NCBI GenBank assembly: GCA_023230925.1
Contig: JALNWK010000022.1
Location: 1-47,313, forward strand
Direction of reading: 5' to 3'
DNA length: 47,313 nt
Source: Limnochordia bacterium
Lineage (GTDB): Bacteria > Bacillota > Limnochordia > DUMW01
The position numbers and the translations under genes were made by a program. Shown here one piece after another: positions 8,861 to 17,412 of this stretch (within the stretch, counting starts at the first letter, position 1; each line of letters starts with the position of its first letter). The notes under the pieces were generated by a model, which saw nothing but the letters and a program-made list of their open reading frames with translations, was not told the origin of the DNA and ran no database searches.

Positions 8861-10033
8861 TTAGATTAAACCCAATTGGGTACCTGCCCGTTTAAAGGCT
8901 GCAATTCCATAGTCGAGATCCTCTTGGGAATGAGCAGCCGATACCATCACCCGAATCCGGGCCTTACCCTGGGGAACCGTCGGATAGACAATGGCTTGGG
9001 CAAAGACTGCCTCCTGGGCGAAAAGTTGTTCGCTTAAGGCCTGGGCTAGAGCCGATTCTCCAAGCATCACTGGCGTAATCGGTGTTTCCGTCTGTCCAAG
9101 GGTAAATCCTGCTTCTTGAATCTGCTGCTGGAAGTAACGGGCGTTATCCCATAGTCTGCTTACCAACTCATCGCTTGCGTCAAGGATTTCCACAGCCTTT
9201 TGGCAGGCAGCCACATCAGCACTGGTCAAGGCTGAGGAGAACAGAAATGGCCGGGCCCTCTGTTTAAGATAATCAATAAGCAACTTACTTCCAGCCACAA
9301 AACCGCCAACGACACCAAAGGCCTTAGACAGGGTGCCCACCTCTACATCAATTTGCCCGTGCAACCCGAAATGATCGACTATCCCCCGGCCATGGCTACC
9401 TAAGACCCCCTCACCATGGGCATCATCCACCATGGTTATGGCGCCGTATTGCTTAGCCAACCGGGCAATTTCTGGTAGGGGTGCAATATCCCCATCCATA
9501 CTAAACACTCCGTCGGTAATGACCAGAACCTTACGTCCCTGGTTCTCCCCCAATAGTTTTTCAAGGGCAGCCATATCACGATGGGGATACACATAAACTG
9601 TAGCCCGGCTCAATCGGCATCCATCGATGATGCTAGCATGATTTAAAGCATCACTTATAATCACATCTTCCTTTCCCACCAACGCAGGAATAACAGCTAG
9701 GTTTGCATTGAATCCCGACTGAAAGGATAAGACTGCTTCGGTCTTCTTAAAATGGGCTAACTGCTCCTCTAGTCGCTGATGTAGTGAGTTGGTACCCGCA
9801 ATGGAACGCACTGCCCCAGGTCCAACACCGAATTCCTCAATGGCTCTTTGTGCCGCTTCCCTAAGTGCCGGATGATTGGCTAATCCTAAGTAATTATTGG
9901 AACAAAGATTAAGCATCCTCCGGCCATCAATCTCCACCCACGCTCCTTGGGCCCCCTCGATGACCTTAATCCGGTTGTACAGTTTACTGTCCTGCAGAGC
10001 CGTAAGGTGCTCCTGCAAAAATGATAGGCTCAT
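8861..10033 (-). CDS. kbl: Glycine C-acetyltransferase (2-amino-3-ketobutyrate CoA ligase)
   Basis: This PLP enzyme splits 2-amino-3-ketobutyrate with CoA into glycine and acetyl-CoA. The 390-residue sequence is a full-length alpha-oxoamine synthase: CSNNYLGLANHP near the N-terminus, VDDAHGEGVLG, and the PLP lysine in VGTLSKAFGVVGG. The related enzyme BioF cannot be excluded by motifs alone, but the tdh neighbour 11 bp upstream makes Kbl the likely identity. GGGGGAGG lies just before the ATG. Confidence 0.92.
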   Translation of the reverse strand: MSLSFLQEHLTALQDSKLYNRIKVIEGAQGAWVEIDGRRMLNLCSNNYLGLANHPALREAAQRAIEEFGVGPGAVRSIAGTNSLHQRLEEQLAHFKKTEAVLSFQSGFNANLAVIPALVGKEDVIISDALNHASIIDGCRLSRATVYVYPHRDMAALEKLLGENQGRKVLVITDGVFSMDGDIAPLPEIARLAKQYGAITMVDDAHGEGVLGSHGRGIVDHFGLHGQIDVEVGTLSKAFGVVGGFVAGSKLLIDYLKQRARPFLFSSALTSADVAACQKAVEILDASDELVSRLWDNARYFQQQIQEAGFTLGQTETPITPVMLGESALAQALSEQLFAQEAVFAQAIVYPTVPQGKARIRVMVSAAHSQEDLDYGIAAFKRAGTQLGLI

Positions 10034-10044
10034 AGTCCTCCCCC

Positions 10045-11070
10045 TTAACTAATTTCTAAGGTAACTTTACCACATGTTCCTTCAGCCATAAGCTGCATGC
10101 CCCTCTCCCATTCAGAGAAGGGTAACCGATGGGTAACCAAAGACTGTAAATCAAATCCAGATAACACTAGTTTTTCCATCATATACCAGTTATCAAAAAC
10201 GCGCCGGCCGTTAATCCCCAGGACTGTTAGCTGCTTGAAGATAACCTCCGCTAAATCAAGACTCACTTCTTTGCCGGGAATACCCAACAGGGATATTCCC
10301 CCACCAGGCCTAACCGCCGAAATACCAGACCGAATCGCCGATTCACTCCCGGACATTTCCAGGAAAATGTCAACCCCCTGCCCTGCAGTAGCCTCTAAGG
10401 CCTTTTTTGCCACGTCCACATCCTGGGGGTTGAATACATGAGTAGCGCCAGCCTTTTTGGCTAGCCCTCGACGATACTCATTAGTCTCCACCGCGATAAT
10501 CGGATAAGAACCAAACCATTTAGCAAGCATTACGCACATTACCCCAATGGGTCCGCATCCTGCCACCAGAACGCTCCTGCCTCCTAGGTTCCAGGACATA
10601 CTAGCATGCACCGCATTACCAAAGGGATCAAATACGCTACCTAGGCAAGGATCCATCTCGGGGTGCAGTTTCCAAATGTTTTGCTCCGGGAGCACAACAT
10701 AATCCGCAAAGCATCCATCCCGATCCACCCCGATAATCTGTGCTTGGCGACAGATATGTTTCTGGCCCGTATGACATTGATAGCACTGCCCGCACCAAAT
10801 ATGTCCTTCCGCGGATACCCAGTCACCCTCCTGTACATTCCGGACACCCTCACCTAAGCCGGCCACTTGCCCACTTAACTCATGCCCGATGGTCAACGGT
10901 GGCTTGATCCGTCCCTGGGCCCAATTATCCCATTTATATATATGTAGATCCGTACCACAGATCGATGCGTACCTAACTTGAATTAACACTTCGCCAACAC
11001 CGGGAGTTGGTATTGGCTTTTCCACCATCTCCAGGCCCTGACCTGCCTTTGTTTTGACCAAAGCACGCAT
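10045..11070 (-). CDS. tdh: L-threonine 3-dehydrogenase (zinc dependent)
   Basis: Tdh oxidises threonine to 2-amino-3-ketobutyrate with NAD+, feeding Kbl. The 341-residue medium-chain dehydrogenase shows catalytic-zinc residues (ICGTDLHIYKWDNWAQ, TIGHE), structural-zinc cysteines (CGQCYQCHTGQKHIC) and the Rossmann motif AGCGPIGVMCVMLAK. The Tdh-typical HIYKWDNWAQ supports threonine over other alcohols. GGAGG precedes the ATG by eight bases. It forms an operon with kbl. Confidence 0.94.
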   Translation of the reverse strand: MRALVKTKAGQGLEMVEKPIPTPGVGEVLIQVRYASICGTDLHIYKWDNWAQGRIKPPLTIGHELSGQVAGLGEGVRNVQEGDWVSAEGHIWCGQCYQCHTGQKHICRQAQIIGVDRDGCFADYVVLPEQNIWKLHPEMDPCLGSVFDPFGNAVHASMSWNLGGRSVLVAGCGPIGVMCVMLAKWFGSYPIIAVETNEYRRGLAKKAGATHVFNPQDVDVAKKALEATAGQGVDIFLEMSGSESAIRSGISAVRPGGGISLLGIPGKEVSLDLAEVIFKQLTVLGINGRRVFDNWYMMEKLVLSGFDLQSLVTHRLPFSEWERGMQLMAEGTCGKVTLEIS

Positions 11071-11093
11071 TTTCGTATCCTCCTTGCGTTCAA

Positions 11094-11105
11094 CTTGTAT
11101 ACAAG
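11094..11105. promoter_or_regulatory. GntR/FadR-type operator upstream of tdh
   Basis: CTTGTATACAAG is a perfect 12-bp palindrome, 24 bases before the tdh start and between gntR and tdh. Its TTGTATACAA core is the form typically bound by FadR/FCD-type GntR regulators, and the adjacent regulator gene belongs to that group. Confidence 0.6.
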
Positions 11106-11122
11106 ATTTGTTAAAAAAACCA

Positions 11123-11794
11123 TTAGACGTTACCTAACTGCTTAGCCATAAACAGCATGGCATCCACCATTCTCTCAACATGCTTTGACATTAGATTTCC
11201 TGCCTTTTCAGCATCACCTTCTAGCATGGTTTCGAAGATCTTGGCATGATCCTCATACATCACCACAGTGCTATCTGGCACTAGGTTAATGTAAGTCCGG
11301 TAAGACTTCTCACACAAAGGATCCACGAGGGTAATCAGCACTTGCTCCAATCGGCGATTGCCTGAAACAGTGATTAATTCCTCATGCCATTTCCGTTCTA
11401 ATATATAGAACTGATCTACCTCTGAATCGTCGATAGCTTTGGCCATTTTGCTCAATAGATCCGCCAATCCAGCTTTTCGTTCCTCGATAAGGTTAACGGT
11501 GGCGGCCCGGACACTATAGGCTTCTAGCACTTGGCGAATCCTAGTCACTTCCACGGCATCGGTAAAGTTTGCCGTGCGGACCAAAGCCCCCTTTTTCGGT
11601 AGGTTGCTAACCAATTGGTCCTGCTCTAACCGCTGGAGGGCATCCCGTACCGGCGTACGGCTGACCCCATAGTCCTCTGCTAGTCTTCCTTGGCTCAATA
11701 GGGTACCAGGGGCAATCTCACAGGCGATAATACGCTTTTTAAGATCGGCATATATGTGTTCAGAATATAGTCCACTGTTTTGGGACCTGCTCAT
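11123..11794 (-). CDS. GntR-family regulator (FCD type)
   Basis: The 223-residue protein has a GntR winged helix (about residues 10-75, with LSQGRLAEDYGVSRTPVRDALQRLE) and an all-helical FCD ligand domain (about 85-215). It is upstream of tdh-kbl on the same strand, with a TTGTATACAA palindrome in between, so it is probably the local regulator of threonine degradation. The start at 11794 is a guess between an ATG with a weak AAGAAAG site and an upstream GTG. Confidence 0.88.
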   Translation of the reverse strand: MSRSQNSGLYSEHIYADLKKRIIACEIAPGTLLSQGRLAEDYGVSRTPVRDALQRLEQDQLVSNLPKKGALVRTANFTDAVEVTRIRQVLEAYSVRAATVNLIEERKAGLADLLSKMAKAIDDSEVDQFYILERKWHEELITVSGNRRLEQVLITLVDPLCEKSYRTYINLVPDSTVVMYEDHAKIFETMLEGDAEKAGNLMSKHVERMVDAMLFMAKQLGNV

Positions 11795-12176
11795 AATCTT
11801 TCTTAACACCCTTTATCTATTGTTGATGCGCTCCACATATTCAATGTACGACATCCTGTGCCTAATCTCCTGCAAGCCAGAGCAAAGAACTCCCTGAGCT
11901 TGTTTTAGTCCAGTTTTTCCCTCACCAAATACATTATCTATACATCATATGCACGAGAGTACACCAAGGTCTTCCCTGGCCTGTGGCTGTAGTTTGGAAA
12001 ACTATAGGACACGCCAGCATGGTTTTAGTTGTTCCAACGAAATGTCCCGTGGTAAGATGTAATTATTAGAGTAGTAAGAGCAGGCTATAGATAGCCAAGC
12101 TCAAGAAGGAGGGAACCGACCAAGCGCTACTTTCGGACTAGTCCCGGCTTTGAAGTAGTCGATGTCGGCATAAGTC
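11795..12176. other. Intergenic region between divergent gntR and tail-fibre-like gene
   Basis: No coding region is supported. It carries an isolated strong Shine-Dalgarno-like AAGGAGGG (12106-12113), 63 bases ahead of the ATG at 12177, with no start codon within reach. CCGAC at 12116-12120 could pair with GTCGG at 12164-12168. Promoters for both flanking genes must lie here, but none stands out. Confidence 0.4.
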
Positions 12177-13679
12177 ATGTCAACAAAGGGATTCTTGACT
12201 GAAGTGGGCCAAGCTAAGGTGGCCCGAGCGAAGGCCCTAGGCCAAAACATATATCTGTGGCAGATGACGGTTAGTAGTAGAACACCGGATGGGATGCAAG
12301 AACACTACCGGGCCACAATACATCAGCTCAAACTGGAGAAGGGCCGGGTTACGGCTCGATTCGTCCTTCCTTCGGGGGTTGGGGATTGGAGGATCGATCA
12401 GGTGGGATTGCTGGATCGGGATGGCGATCTGCTTGCTCTGCAGAGTCTTCCGTTCTCTAAACACAAAGACACGGAACTACCCATTGAGATGACTTTAGAG
12501 ACCGAGTGTCCCTCACCATTCTTGCTGGGGAGTTCGTCCATAGAACAAAGTATTTGGGACACCCCTATCCTCATCGAAGGGCAAACCATTGGACAGAATC
12601 AGCGGGTAGTAGAGCTCTCTTGCGGAACTACCGACAAGATCACTGTGTATGTCAACGGCAAAGAAGAACGGGACTTGGCCATTCTAGGTCCTAGACGTTT
12701 CCGGCTCCCTGGGAACTATCCCCCGAACAGTAGAGTCTGGACTATTCAGTCGGCAAGGGAACTGGGCAATAGTCGGATTGTCTCGGAGCATCTTGCTAGT
12801 TATACAGGAATCCAATCGGATCCGGCCAAGTGGTCCGGTGATCACGGCTCTAGGGTATATATCCTGCCCCAGGATCAGGTAACAGAGGGCGCCGGGGGAG
12901 TCATTAAACTCTTTGGCGATGCCTATCAGAAAAACCAAGACTATCGGGATTTGGGCATCTACTTCTATGCTGATCAAAAAGGCGATAGGGGACAACACGG
13001 AAATGGAGTTTTCTGGTTTAATAGCAAGGTAGGCCCGTCAGATTCAAGCCTCTATGGGTACGGTAACCCGGATCTTGGCTTTTCCTTTCAGGATGGTGAT
13101 CTTGTGGCGGGCAGGATCGTGCGCCTTGGGGGAGGTACTAACCAGGATCGGGCAGTTTGGGTGATTGGCCCCCGACTTGCTTCACTAGCTCTTGGCTCCC
13201 ACACCATAGGCATGGAGTTTGATCGAAGGGATGTTGCCTTCTGCCGGGGTTTTGGTATAAGGTTCCCCGCGAAGAACAACAAGCTAGAGAACGGGATTCT
13301 CGGCAAAGAGGAGGGCATCGAGGTCATTGCTGAGGGGAAAACAGGAGCCTTAATCACTAATCAAGGTATCCAAGAACCCCTTGCCTTTGCCAGAATCTCC
13401 TTGACTGATACAAAGCTAGACCTTCTCGGCAAACGGGTCGTCCGCGTCAGTGCCCCAACTCCTGTGGTAATCACAGACCTGTGCGGCATCCCAGGACAAG
13501 TGGTCACTTTAGTCTTTACCGATGGAAACGTGGGGATTAGTAGTAGCGCTGGTAATATTCACCTACAAGACGCCCAGGACCTGTTAGCCACCAAGGGGAT
13601 GATTGGGGGCGGGTGCACACTGACCCTTTGTTGTTGTGATGATTCCTGGTATGAAGTCTCCCGCAGTGTTAACTCCTAG
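12177..13679 (+). CDS. Phage tail-collar-fibre-like protein, solitary
   Basis: The 500-residue protein begins like the tail-collar fibre N-terminal domain (DUF3751 type): STKGFLTEVGQAKVARA, then YRATIHQLKLEKGRVTARF and DWRIDQVGLLDRDGDLLAL, covering about residues 1-110. The middle (about 110-400) is beta-rich and unrecognised. The C-terminus (GIPGQVVTLVFTDGN, then a LTLCCCDDSWYEVSRS end) resembles the tips of phage fibres and spikes. No other phage gene is nearby, and there is no signal peptide or membrane helix. It could be a domesticated fibre or a relic of a tail-like particle. The ATG has no usual ribosome-binding site. Its stop is one base from the convergent Na/Pi gene. Confidence 0.7.
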   Translation: MSTKGFLTEVGQAKVARAKALGQNIYLWQMTVSSRTPDGMQEHYRATIHQLKLEKGRVTARFVLPSGVGDWRIDQVGLLDRDGDLLALQSLPFSKHKDTELPIEMTLETECPSPFLLGSSSIEQSIWDTPILIEGQTIGQNQRVVELSCGTTDKITVYVNGKEERDLAILGPRRFRLPGNYPPNSRVWTIQSARELGNSRIVSEHLASYTGIQSDPAKWSGDHGSRVYILPQDQVTEGAGGVIKLFGDAYQKNQDYRDLGIYFYADQKGDRGQHGNGVFWFNSKVGPSDSSLYGYGNPDLGFSFQDGDLVAGRIVRLGGGTNQDRAVWVIGPRLASLALGSHTIGMEFDRRDVAFCRGFGIRFPAKNNKLENGILGKEEGIEVIAEGKTGALITNQGIQEPLAFARISLTDTKLDLLGKRVVRVSAPTPVVITDLCGIPGQVVTLVFTDGNVGISSSAGNIHLQDAQDLLATKGMIGGGCTLTLCCCDDSWYEVSRSVNS

Positions 13680-13680
13680 C

Positions 13681-14610
13681 TCACTTAGGCACCACTCGTT
13701 GGGTAACTAAAACAAGCCCCGGTAAAGCGGGTATAGTCACCAGGACTGTAAGCAGGTTAAACAGGAAATGGAAGTTGGCTATTTGAACCGGTAGCTGGCT
13801 TGATGTTGTCTCTATTAGAAGTAACAAGGGTCTTAGAAAGGGCAAAAACACCAAAACACTCCACAGATTGAAGATGGTATGGCCCACGGCAGTCCGCCGG
13901 CCTGCTGTTTTCGTGCCAATGGAGGCGATCAAGGCAGTAATACAAGTGCCAATATTACTGCCTAAGACTAATAGGGCCGCGCTAGATAGGCCAAGTACTC
14001 CTTCCTTGGCCATAACCATGACAATGCCAATAAAGACACTGCTGCTTTGCAGGATAGAAGTGACCAAGACACCGGTTAGAATCCCAAACAACCTGTTTTT
14101 CGATGATACCCGGATAATTGTCTCAATGCATGTCCATTCTCCTAGCGGTGCCACACCGTGGCCAATAGTCTGCATCCCACAAAGGATAAGCCCACAACCA
14201 GCTAATACGATCCCTGCGGTATACATAGAACCGTTCCGGTAAGCCAACATTAGGAGTAGACCGACTAGTATAAACCAGATCCCTAGGTTCTCAAAGGGAA
14301 GAGCCATCACATACCCGGTGATAGTTGTGCCAATGTTAGCCCCAAGCATGATTGCAAAGGCGTTCTGGAGAGTAACAAGACCAGCCTCGGTCATACTAAC
14401 CAGCATCACTGTCACGGCACTAGAGCTTTGCATCAGTCCTGTTGCTACAGTGCCCAGCCCTACACCGAGCCATGGATGATCCCCGGCCTTACCTAGCAAG
14501 CGCCGGATGGGTCCTTCCGCTCGTAATCTCAAGCCCGTAGACATCACCCGGACCCCTAGGAACAATAGGCTTACACCCATAGCAAAAAACACCACTGTCC
14601 GACCGATCAT
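13681..14610 (-). CDS. Na+/phosphate symporter family protein (NptA/PhoU-less)
   Basis: The 309-residue membrane protein has two inverted repeats, each with the QSSS signature of the Na/Pi cotransporter family: GLMQSSSAVTVMLV and SILQSSSVFIGIVM. Each is followed by a GANIGTTIT or GSNIGTCITA motif. The family uses sodium to import phosphate, although some members have other anions. It lacks the C-terminal PhoU-like domain found in longer bacterial homologues. The start at 14610 has GGGAGGG at six bases; longer in-frame starts lack a site. Confidence 0.88.
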   Translation of the reverse strand: MIGRTVVFFAMGVSLLFLGVRVMSTGLRLRAEGPIRRLLGKAGDHPWLGVGLGTVATGLMQSSSAVTVMLVSMTEAGLVTLQNAFAIMLGANIGTTITGYVMALPFENLGIWFILVGLLLMLAYRNGSMYTAGIVLAGCGLILCGMQTIGHGVAPLGEWTCIETIIRVSSKNRLFGILTGVLVTSILQSSSVFIGIVMVMAKEGVLGLSSAALLVLGSNIGTCITALIASIGTKTAGRRTAVGHTIFNLWSVLVFLPFLRPLLLLIETTSSQLPVQIANFHFLFNLLTVLVTIPALPGLVLVTQRVVPK

Positions 14611-14732
14611 CCCCATCCCTCCCTCAGAACCAATCTTTACAAAGCTTATGCTAAGGTGAGTCACCCTAGAAGGCGGGGGCATAGATTTCGTGGAAAGTCA
14701 CAAGATAAAATTAAAGAAAAAGGGGAGATAGC

Positions 14733-15185
14733 ATGGATCTAAAAGCAGGTACCTTAGCACTCATCATCGCGGCCAGTTCAGGTGTAGCTATGGCCTTACA
14801 GGGCTCGCTAAACTCCGGGCTAGGGAAAGTACACGGGATCTGGCAAGCTACTTTCTATGTACATATTGTGGGGTTAGCCTTTGTCAGCTTGATTCTTTTT
14901 TCCTTTGGCTTAGGCAAAGGCAGTATTCTGGCGGTGACCCGGGCCCCTTGGTATCTCTATCTTGGTGGTATTCTGGGTGTAGGTATTGTCTATGCCGTTG
15001 TTAGAAGCATTTCCCAAATCGGTGTGGCCGCAGCCACCACGGCAATCATTATTGGGCAGGTCCTGACTGCATCCTTAATCGATCACTTAGGGTTGTTTGG
15101 ACTAGAACGCCTTCCTTTTACGTGGTACCGAGTGATTGGCACTATTCTCCTTGCCCTTGGCGGATGGCTTCTGTTGAAGAACTAA
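14733..15185 (+). CDS. Small DMT-family transporter (DUF606/YdcZ-like)
   Basis: The 150-residue protein has about five hydrophobic helices, with ALQGSLNSGLGK near the start and AAATTAIIIGQVLTASLIDHLG in the second half. This is the half-size DMT/DUF606 layout, which works as a dimer. Substrate is unknown. AGGGGAGA precedes the ATG. Its stop abuts the feoB stop with no gap. Confidence 0.8.
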   Translation: MDLKAGTLALIIAASSGVAMALQGSLNSGLGKVHGIWQATFYVHIVGLAFVSLILFSFGLGKGSILAVTRAPWYLYLGGILGVGIVYAVVRSISQIGVAAATTAIIIGQVLTASLIDHLGLFGLERLPFTWYRVIGTILLALGGWLLLKN

Positions 15186-17015
15186 TCAGACTAAGAGCCG
15201 TGCCACCAACCCTCCAAGTAACAAGGCGGAAGCAAGGGTACCAATGAAGATGCATACCCCTTGCTTGACCCCCCGTTCTTTGAACAGTACTAGCATCGAC
15301 GCGATACAGGGAACAAAGAATGTGATCGTAGTTAATGACACTAGCATTTGCTGAGGGGATAAATCTAGGGAGTACAGTCCTGCGGCACCCAGATCCCGCC
15401 GCAATAGCCCCATAATGAAAGGCACGGTGGTTTCCTTGGGAAGGAGCAGCCAGCTTACGGTAAGGGGAGCAAATAATCGTTCCAGCCAGGGTAGAAGTCC
15501 CATCCACTCTAGGCCCCCAATTAGTAAAGAAGCCGCAAGAAACAGCGGTCCTGCATCCTTGAGAAAGGACACGGATCTAGAAAGAGCCTTCTTCAGGACA
15601 TTGGAGAACCGGGGCCAGCGCAGCGGCGGCAGGTCAATGAAAAGCTGAGTTGAACGACCGGGCAAGAACCACGACAGCAATAACCCGGCCAAGATGAAGA
15701 CCAAGAGCATTAGCAGCAAGTAAAAAAGCATGGCCCGCAGTCCTAAGGAAGCAAGCATAATCATGATGATCCCCATCTGGGAGGAGCAGGGAATCACAAG
15801 ACATAGTAAGGCGGTGGCAATGGTCTGTTCCCGCTTGGAGCCAAGGATACGGGTGCTGACTAAGGCCATAGTCACACATCCAAAGCCAAGAAGCAAAGGG
15901 ATGACGGCCTTGCCGTTAAGCCCAATCTTGTTTAGACCTCGATCGGCTAGAACTGCCACCCGAGGTAGATACCCAGAATCCTCTAAAAAGCCCACTGATA
16001 GATGAAAACCAAGGACCAACGGCAAGAGCAGACCAAAAAGATAGGTCACCGCCATGGTCAAAGCCCCAAAGGGGCCAACCAAAAGCTGGGCGAATATTGA
16101 CGCCTGAGGCAGCATTCGGCTAACTAACGATGAGATCCAAGGCTCATAGACCCCTTGGAAGAGCCCTTCTTCCAGAAAACCGACCAAAAGCTGGGCCACT
16201 AAAACCCCAACAATGAAGTACAGGATAACCATGATCAGAATGAATAAGGGAAACCCTGTCAATGGCTGGGTTAGTAAACGTTCGAGCCACCTCCTCTCCT
16301 TTTTCCGGTCAGGCAGTTTGCGGACACACTGCTCTACAATCCAGTCCGCCCGCCTACGCCGGGCACCATAGATCCTTTCCCTGATCTTTGGGTAGACGTT
16401 GTACTTTCTCGTTAGCTCAGGATCGTTCTCCAAGACCAATAAAGCTTCCCTAGGACTGCCTATGGCCGCATGTTCCCTATGGAGATGGACAAGCTGGGAT
16501 CTAAGCCAGGGATCGACCAAGCCTCTGCGGGGATGTCTAATCGCATCCTTAAGCTTGTCTAGCCCCTGACCCCGGACTGCTACCATAGGGATAACAGGGA
16601 CACCAAGTAACGTCTCCAACTTCTCTATGTCAATTTGCATCCTGCACTTTTGTAGCTCATCCATCATGTTTAGGGCCACAACCATGGGCAAACCCAGATC
16701 GATCAACTGTAGGGTTAGAAAAAGGTCCTTGTGTAACCTCACCCCATCGACTACATTGATGATACAATCGGCCTCGAGGATGATCCTGCGGGCTACCTCT
16801 TCTTCGTCGTTGAACATGGAAACGCCGTAAATACCTGGGGTATCGATGAGTAGGTCTTTACCCAAGCGACCCCAATGGACGTCAACTGTTGTACCGGGAT
16901 AATTGGACACATCAACGTACATTCCGGTTAGGCTATTGAAGACCACAGACTTACCTGCATTGGGGTTTCCCACCAACGCGATCCATCGCTCCTGGGAAAA
17001 TCTCTTTGGAAGCAC
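15186..17015 (-). CDS. feoB: Ferrous iron transporter FeoB
   Basis: FeoB imports Fe2+ across the cytoplasmic membrane. The 609-residue protein has an N-terminal G domain with GNPNAGKS (G1), YPGTT (G2) and DTPG (G3), then NMMD for G4. Two Gate-containing membrane halves follow, with GFGCVTMALVSTRIL and LVIPCSSQMGI for the first Gate, and a second near the C-terminus. The CSSQ form differs from the classic CSAR and points to a divergent FeoB group. The GTG at 17015 is preferred: the G domain begins ten residues later, and a G-rich site precedes it. The reading frame overlaps feoA by 65 bases. Confidence 0.9.
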   Translation of the reverse strand: MLPKRFSQERWIALVGNPNAGKSVVFNSLTGMYVDVSNYPGTTVDVHWGRLGKDLLIDTPGIYGVSMFNDEEEVARRIILEADCIINVVDGVRLHKDLFLTLQLIDLGLPMVVALNMMDELQKCRMQIDIEKLETLLGVPVIPMVAVRGQGLDKLKDAIRHPRRGLVDPWLRSQLVHLHREHAAIGSPREALLVLENDPELTRKYNVYPKIRERIYGARRRRADWIVEQCVRKLPDRKKERRWLERLLTQPLTGFPLFILIMVILYFIVGVLVAQLLVGFLEEGLFQGVYEPWISSLVSRMLPQASIFAQLLVGPFGALTMAVTYLFGLLLPLVLGFHLSVGFLEDSGYLPRVAVLADRGLNKIGLNGKAVIPLLLGFGCVTMALVSTRILGSKREQTIATALLCLVIPCSSQMGIIMIMLASLGLRAMLFYLLLMLLVFILAGLLLSWFLPGRSTQLFIDLPPLRWPRFSNVLKKALSRSVSFLKDAGPLFLAASLLIGGLEWMGLLPWLERLFAPLTVSWLLLPKETTVPFIMGLLRRDLGAAGLYSLDLSPQQMLVSLTTITFFVPCIASMLVLFKERGVKQGVCIFIGTLASALLLGGLVARLLV

Positions 17016-17250
17016 GGCCCGCCACCCCCACGAGGTGGACCACCACCTCGATTCCTTGGGCCAAGTCATAACCGATCGCCATGCGCTGCTGGTATCTGGA
17101 GACAATTACAGGACCCTTCATAAGTCTGTGCTCACAGTAAATAGTCGCGCCCTCCCCAATACCGAAACGAAGGGCCATATTCCTGATGTGTTCGTCGGGA
17201 ATACTGATAATACGGTAGCACGTCCCGGGCTTAGTCTCGGCTAAGGTCAT
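16951..17250 (-). CDS. feoA: FeoA-domain iron transport protein
   Basis: FeoA is a small SH3-like cytoplasmic protein needed for FeoB activity. The 99-residue protein shows the FeoA fold: a conserved RNMALRFGIGEGATI, then GPVIVSRYQQRMAIGYDLAQGIEV. It is longer than a typical 75-residue FeoA by a tail (from about 78) that overlaps feoB. A GGAGG lies before the ATG. The tail may be only a by-product of the overlap. Confidence 0.88.
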   Translation of the reverse strand: MTLAETKPGTCYRIISIPDEHIRNMALRFGIGEGATIYCEHRLMKGPVIVSRYQQRMAIGYDLAQGIEVVVHLVGVAGRASKEIFPGAMDRVGGKPQCR

Positions 17251-17270
17251 CTTCCCAACCTCCGCAACTT

Positions 17271-17286
17271 ACTGATCTAGGTCAGT
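17271..17286. promoter_or_regulatory. Palindromic operator candidate upstream of feoAB
   Basis: ACTGATCTAGGTCAGT is a 16-bp inverted repeat with one mismatch, 21 bases upstream of the feoA ATG. It overlaps a TATACT -10-like sequence (minus strand, 17284-17289), so a bound repressor would block transcription. A metal-dependent repressor of the DtxR/MntR or Fur group is a natural guess. Confidence 0.45.
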
Positions 17287-17385
17287 ATATGAGACATCGC
17301 CCGTGATGGTCCTTCGGTTGACTTGCATCCCTATAGGAATTCTATGGCGCGGCAGGGGAAAACATGAGCGCGCTTTTAGGAGATT

Positions 17386-17397
17386 ACGCCTAGGCGT
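17386..17397. promoter_or_regulatory. Perfect 12-bp palindrome in the feoA upstream region
   Basis: ACGCCTAGGCGT is a perfect palindrome, followed by a partial echo (TGCCTGGGCG). It lies upstream of feoA and just downstream of ylzJ. It could be a second regulator site or part of the ylzJ terminator; function is not known. Confidence 0.3.
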
Positions 17398-17412
17398 TAT
17401 TGCCTGGGCGAC

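Noticed and set aside
17016..17105. Upstream extension of feoB
   Set aside because: The extra 30 residues are Trp/Ser-rich and match no FeoB; they are the antiphase reading of feoA.
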